DNA from: Cymbomonas tetramitiformis | Lineage: Eukaryota; Chlorophyta; Pyramimonadophyceae; Pyramimonadales; Pyramimonadaceae | Direction of reading: 5' to 3' | DNA length: 42,600 nucleotides | Assembly: GCA_001247695.2 (NCBI GenBank) | Contig: LGRX02012684.1 | Location: 1-42,600, forward strand | In this document: positions 38,385 through 42,600 of the stretch, piece after piece | Position numbering within the stretch: the first letter of the stretch is position 1 | Layout of the letters: each line of letters opens with the position of its first letter | Program-made: the position numbers and the translations under genes | The notes under the pieces: generated by a model | Databases searched by the model: none | Seen by the model: the letters and a program-made list of their open reading frames with translations, nothing else | Told to the model about the DNA's origin: nothing

Positions 38385-38501
38385 TGTGCTGGTGCAGGTT
38401 CCTGATTGCTTACTTCTACAGAAGTAAGGGATTTGATACTTGCAGTGTGCCGCACAGAAAAATATCCCAGAAGGAACTATTTTTCGTGGAGTTCTTTTAC
38501 C

Positions 38502-38674
38502 GAAGGCAAAATAACAGAGCTGAAGCCGATGTAGCTTCACGGGCTTTTTATCTTGTTTCTGTGCCCACTACACGTGACACGGACCGTCACTAGAGCTGCA
38601 AAGCATGACGTGGGTCATTTGATCTACACGTGGCGGAAACCACTAAAATTCCACTGTGTTCCAATTTAAACATT
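38502..38674 (-). repeat. A1 split direct repeat, terminus of element 2
   Basis: 173 bp matching 25912-26084 with a few substitutions. Confidence 0.88.
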
Positions 38675-38879
38675 AATTATTTACTCCCGTTTAGATGGAG
38701 TCCATTCAAACTGTCTCCATCGGAAGGAATAAGCAGAAACAATTCGACAGGGCCCTGCCAAATTTTTTGAGCTCCATCAGAACTCTCCATCGGAACTCAA
38801 GAAATCCTGAACTGTGATTGGTGCATCTAAACGATGAGTTCTGATGGAAATGCAAAAGAATAAGCTAATAAAGGGGGTG

Positions 38880-40350
38880 ATAGCCAATCGCTGGAAGCCA
38901 GTCCCGCAGAAACTCCGGCACCTTAGCTGTGGAGGCCGGACGGCGTTGTCCCACACGAAGCGACGTGCGCAGCTGTGCCGGCCAGGTGAATGTGGGGCGC
39001 AGTGGTGAGGAGTTGGTGGGGGGCGGACTTCCAGGGGGTGGGTCGGTCCTTCTCGGTACGTTCAAAGGATCATCCGGGCCACGGCCAAACCGCTCAGAGC
39101 CTCTTGGCTTACTCCAGGTGGGTGTGGACCTTGCCACCACGTTATCTTTCCCGCAAAATGCATCCCTCCGTATCACCAAGTAGTTATGGAGGTTCGAGGA
39201 GGCACGATGCTGAGGTTATGTGCACATCCGCAACACACCCGCCGCGCAGCACCCTCCGCCCTCCAGCGACAGAGCCTGAGGATTGTCCGCGCTTCCGATT
39301 CCTCCATGGAGCCGCAGCAGCGGCCGAGATGGGCGTCACCATGCCCGCTGGGCAATCGAGAGCGCGGATTGAACGGTTGGATGGAGCGCGTGCAGGTCAA
39401 CCTGTGTACCGTGGATATACTCCGCTCAGCAGTCGGGGCCCCGCTCGACCTGCTCGCGCATCATCTGCCCGTGCTGGACGACATCGACTCCCTCTACGGG
39501 TTGCACGACTTCCACGTGGCCGTTACACTGCGCTCTCACGCACGGTTGCTGTGGAACCAGGACTTTACGCAGGTGCGCTTCGCCGCCGGGGGCAGCCCAG
39601 TTGCCACCGAGATTCTCCACTTTTGAGAGCTGGCACCCTGCGGGGCCGCAGCTCCGGTTCTGTGCACATCCGCCGGTCGATCACCATTGGCCTGTCAAGT
39701 TGGTCCTCCCCCCACATTCTGCAGAATGCCGCCCCCTTGATCGCATGACCTTGCTCGGTGTCCCTGTCCCCCCTCACCCCCCCACTGCAAAGCGGCCCTG
39801 ACTGCTTTCATTGTTTGACCCGCATGTAAGCTCCGATGTTTCTCGGCTGCGGGTGCCTTTGCGTGTGCATGGCAGGCGCTGCTGGAGCCGGCGCGTTGCG
39901 GAGGAAGTAAACTGCTCTTATGTAGAAAGTGAAAGGGGGCGTGGGGAGGCGACCAGGTCCACTGCAGCAAGGCATTGTCTGACTCTGGGCGGGTGATGCG
40001 CTCTCTTAGCCCTCGTGTGTGAACTGTTGAGCTCCTGCGGAGGCTGCGCATCCGCCAGGAACCGTCTCCTTTTTGTCGCCGTTGAGGGGGTTTTTTGTTG
40101 CCGTGCGAAATTTTGGGTGATTTTGGAAATTGGGGGAATTTTGTGCGGGCTATTTTTTTAGAAATGGCCCATGGCGAAAAGTTTTCCCTGTATGGTGACA
40201 AATTTCCGACGTTGCCCATCTGCCAACAAGCTGACGGCGTGTGCCCTGTGCACCAAGCATGGGCAGTGGCGCATAATGTGAAGCTTCGGACAGAGTTGTG
40301 TGCAGAGCCTGCGCCAAGCTAAATTGCTGCACCAGTGCCTATTTCGCCGC
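38880..40350. other. Unassigned region with protein-like frames
   Basis: The + strand frame ending at 39626 (VDILRSAVGAPLDLL..., DFHVAVTLRSHARLLW) reads like real protein but matches nothing I recognise. The + frame 38929-39183 and the minus frame 39179-38865 are Gly/Pro-rich and ambiguous. Removing the outer transposon joins an open + frame on the left (RMKALAGLHNP) to D-S-Q-S-L-E on the right for a further 15 codons. A host exon may have been hit, but evidence is thin. Confidence 0.25.
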
Positions 40351-40884
40351 GGCGCGCATGATGACACCTCGCGACCTTGGCGCGCATGATGACACCTTGC
40401 GACCTTGGCGCGCATGATGACACCTTGCGACCTTGGCGCGCATGATGACACCTTGGCGCGCATGACGCATATACGCATTTGGGCGCGGCATGACGACAAT
40501 GACGATACCTTGGCGCGCATGACGACACCTCATGCACACGAAACACTGGCGCGCACGATACGATACTTCCTTTGGCGCAGCGGCGCAGACATACCTTGGG
40601 CGCTGCAGGACGATACCTTGGCGCCACGATGGCCTGGCGCGCATGACGATACCTTGCGCGCATGACGATATTCTTGCGCGGATGACGATACTTGGCGCGA
40701 TGATTATATTTTGGCGCGATGACGGGCGCGCATGACGATACCTTGGCGCGCATGACGAAATCTTGGCGCGCATGACGAAACCTTGGCGCGCACGACGATA
40801 CCTTGGCGCGCATGACGAAACCTTGGCGCGCACGACGAAACCTTCGCGCGGATGACGATACCTTGGCGCGCATGATGACAACCT
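40351..40884. repeat. Degenerate minisatellite built on GGCGCGCATGACGATACCTT
   Basis: The first part has ~28-bp units (GGCGCGCATGATGACACCTT plus GCGACCTT). The later part has ~20-bp units with GACGATAC or GACGAAAC variants. Open minus-strand frames over it (ARQGFVMRAKVSS-type) are repeat artefacts. Confidence 0.85.
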
Positions 40885-42600
40885 TGCGAGATGCGAGGAC
40901 GGCAGCTCACAGAGGCAGATCGGCGTTGTATGCGTGCACCAGGCGGTGTTCAGCCTCGTTGGAACTGGTGAGGCTAGAAGCTTGCCTCCAGCTTTCAACG
41001 GTATTCCCCCCTACAACCATCCCCTTCCAACCCTCTCTTAGCGCCGGCCTGTCCACATATGTACTGCCCCGATTTTGCCTCTGACAGTTGCAGAGGTGGT
41101 TGGGCCTGGGTGCGGTGAGACCGGTGGGGAGCCTAAGCGGCGTGCAATGGTGCAGGCGTGCCGAAGCTCGCGTACAAGACGGCGGCCTTCAGCGGAGTGA
41201 TCCCAGGCAGAGCCCTCACCCAATATCTCGCGCCTCTCACCTTGCCGTTGGGGCTCTCTTAGGAAGCATAGAATCGCAAGTGGTTGTCGGCCTCCTTTGA
41301 CCGGCGTCTCGCAGTCTGTGGCGTTCACCATGCCCTGAGGCCTCGCAATCTACAATGCACCGGAATGCTGTACTCATCAAGAGACAAGAGTAGAACTCAT
41401 GGGGAGCGGACCAACCATCACTGTGCGCTGTGGATAGAGAGTGGATCGGCATCAACCCTCGAAAGCGCGCCGGGCGCCTTCGAAAGACGCCGAGCCGCTC
41501 GCTTTGACTTCCATTCGAGCCGCGCTGGCGAGTGTACTTGGGAGATACAAGACGAAAAGGATTTGATCTCGACGCCACGAGATATTTGACTCGCACTTAG
41601 GAATTGAGAGGGTGAAGAGGGACTCATGAGGCCCCCTCTGATCAAGGTGTTGGTAAATCTGCGAATGAAGACGGGTCACGATGGTCGGTGGAGGATGAAC
41701 ACTCTCACCTACCAATCCAAAAGCTGCTCCAGGACCTGAGACCTCCGCCGAGAGCCCAGGAGCCGAGCCTAGCCCATTCTTGGAAATTCAGTACTTGTCT
41801 TACGAAAACACAAGTTGAAATTTCTGTAGACGAACATTGCACCAGTTTGCGCGCTCAATAGCACGGCGACTGCCCAATCATTTGGCTCCTCACATTTTGA
41901 TCCGCATGTTCTCACAGATTCTCAGAGCTCGCTAATGTTCCATTCATGGGTGATCCATTCATGGCTAGAAACAGTGTTATCTAATCTTTCCCATAACTCT
42001 TTGATCGGATGATCATCATCGTTGCTGTTTGGTCTGAGCGTACAGTCCTGATCTGAGCACCAGGGTTTCTCCTCTTTCTGCACTTTAAACCGTGGTTAGG
42101 GTTCCTCAGGATTTCCTCAGGTTCCGGCCTCAGCTGTCGTGCGTGGCCCTCGAGCATTCCTTACACTATGGTCACACTACATAACGTCAGATGTGAGGAG
42201 AGGAGAGGGGAAGATCAGAAGCAGTGTACAAAAGGCAGGGTTAGAATTAAGAAGGATGAGCGCGGGTTTGGGGGCCCGAGGCCTGATGAGGGCTGATGGA
42301 GGAGGCGGCTGGCAGATGTCGCGGTGCTGGAGATTGCGGTGTGGGACGAGCATGGCAAGCTGGCATGGCACAAGAGTGCCGCAGCGGCCTTTCAGCCGGT
42401 TGGCTCTGCGCTCGACCCCTGTGTGCATCTCTAGCCCCCCTGTTGCTCTCTGAGCCTCGCTCGACTCTCGACTGAGCTTGCCGGGTCGTCGCGATGCACG
42501 CAGCTTGGAAATGCGCGAAGCAGCTCCCTCGCTTTGCGGTGCACGCGAGCGGCTCTTGGCTCCAGCAGGGGCTCGGCGGATCACCAGCGGGGGCGGATCA
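40885..42600. other. No recognisable gene
   Basis: I see no domain, RNA gene, LTR, TIR or tandem repeat that I can support in this stretch. Confidence 0.4.

Larger units (their letters stand above)
25702..38674 (-). mobile_element. PAT/DIRS-type retroelement 2, decayed, interrupted by copia
   Basis: In its own sense it runs from 38674 to 25702. A1 (38674-38502) repeats as A2 (26084-25912; 173 bp each), and B1 (26108-26081) repeats as B2 (25729-25702; 28 bp, identical). Without the copia insert and one target copy it is about 5.16 kb, close to element 1. Gene order is the same. It carries four in-frame TAG codons, a frame break in the recombinase, and a catalytic Arg to Gln change, so it is dead or nearly so. 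Confidence 0.88.
24956..38876. mobile_element. Outer TIR DNA transposon, filled by later insertions
   Basis: The left end 24956-24997 (CCCCCTTTATTAGCTTATTC...) is the inverse of the right end 38835-38876 over 42 bp with two mismatches. TGA flanks both ends (24953-24955, 38877-38879). Further CCATCGGAACTC motifs occur inside both ends. A 3-bp duplication fits PIF/Harbinger-like elements, but TGA is not their usual target. Only about 1 kb of its own sequence remains visible (24956-25701 and 38675-38876), and no transposase is seen in it. Confidence 0.75.

Overview
This window looks like nuclear DNA of a eukaryote, most likely from the green lineage. It has GT-AG introns in an F-box gene, a Mutator-like (MULE) transposase with a SWIM finger, a Ty1/copia element, two tyrosine-recombinase retroelements of the DIRS/PAT type, several LTR and MITE insertions, and large minisatellites. 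There are no operons, no Shine-Dalgarno-led genes, and I see no rRNA or tRNA gene. A charophyte or chlorophyte alga is a reasonable guess, but the sequence alone does not decide it. Almost everything is mobile DNA; the only host-type gene I can defend is an F-box gene.

Layout. (1) 1-5.5 kb, minus strand: a partial gene whose product begins with a perfect copy of the histone H3 tail (residues 1-9), followed upstream by a MULE transposase gene (5115 to 1432, one 274-bp intron). A 20-bp perfect palindrome (GACAATCGTATACGATTGTC, one copy with a single mismatch) occurs ten times: in tandem repeats upstream of each gene and in the intron. This ties the two genes into one apparent regulatory unit. 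(2) 5.6-8.3 kb: an old gag-type retroelement split by a 277-bp MITE with a 10-bp target duplication; removing the MITE restores the frame. (3) 8292-11819: a very young relative with two identical 255-bp LTRs and a 5-bp target duplication, encoding only an 848-residue Gag-like protein with a C-terminal membrane segment; then a solo LTR of the same family (11878-12131). (4) 12.1-13.4 kb: copia-like debris. (5) 14.3-15.7 kb: an F-box gene running into a 7-bp minisatellite of about 890 bp. (6) 16952-21999: a PAT-like element with split direct repeats, gag, RT/RNase H and a tyrosine recombinase carrying an N-terminal Tudor-like domain. (7) 24956-38876: a nest of at least four elements. An outer TIR element (TGA duplication) contains a TTAA-flanked MITE and a second, decayed PAT-like element, which in turn contains a complete copia element (27404-35210, duplication CCTGG). 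(8) 38.9-42.6 kb: mostly unassigned, with one 0.5-kb minisatellite.

The strongest leads concern chromatin. They are a transposon-associated H3-tail mimic under a shared palindrome-bearing promoter, Tudor-like domains fused to retroelement tyrosine recombinases, and a Dam-methylase-like domain inside a copia polyprotein. All domain calls come from reading motifs by eye; no database or structure search was run.
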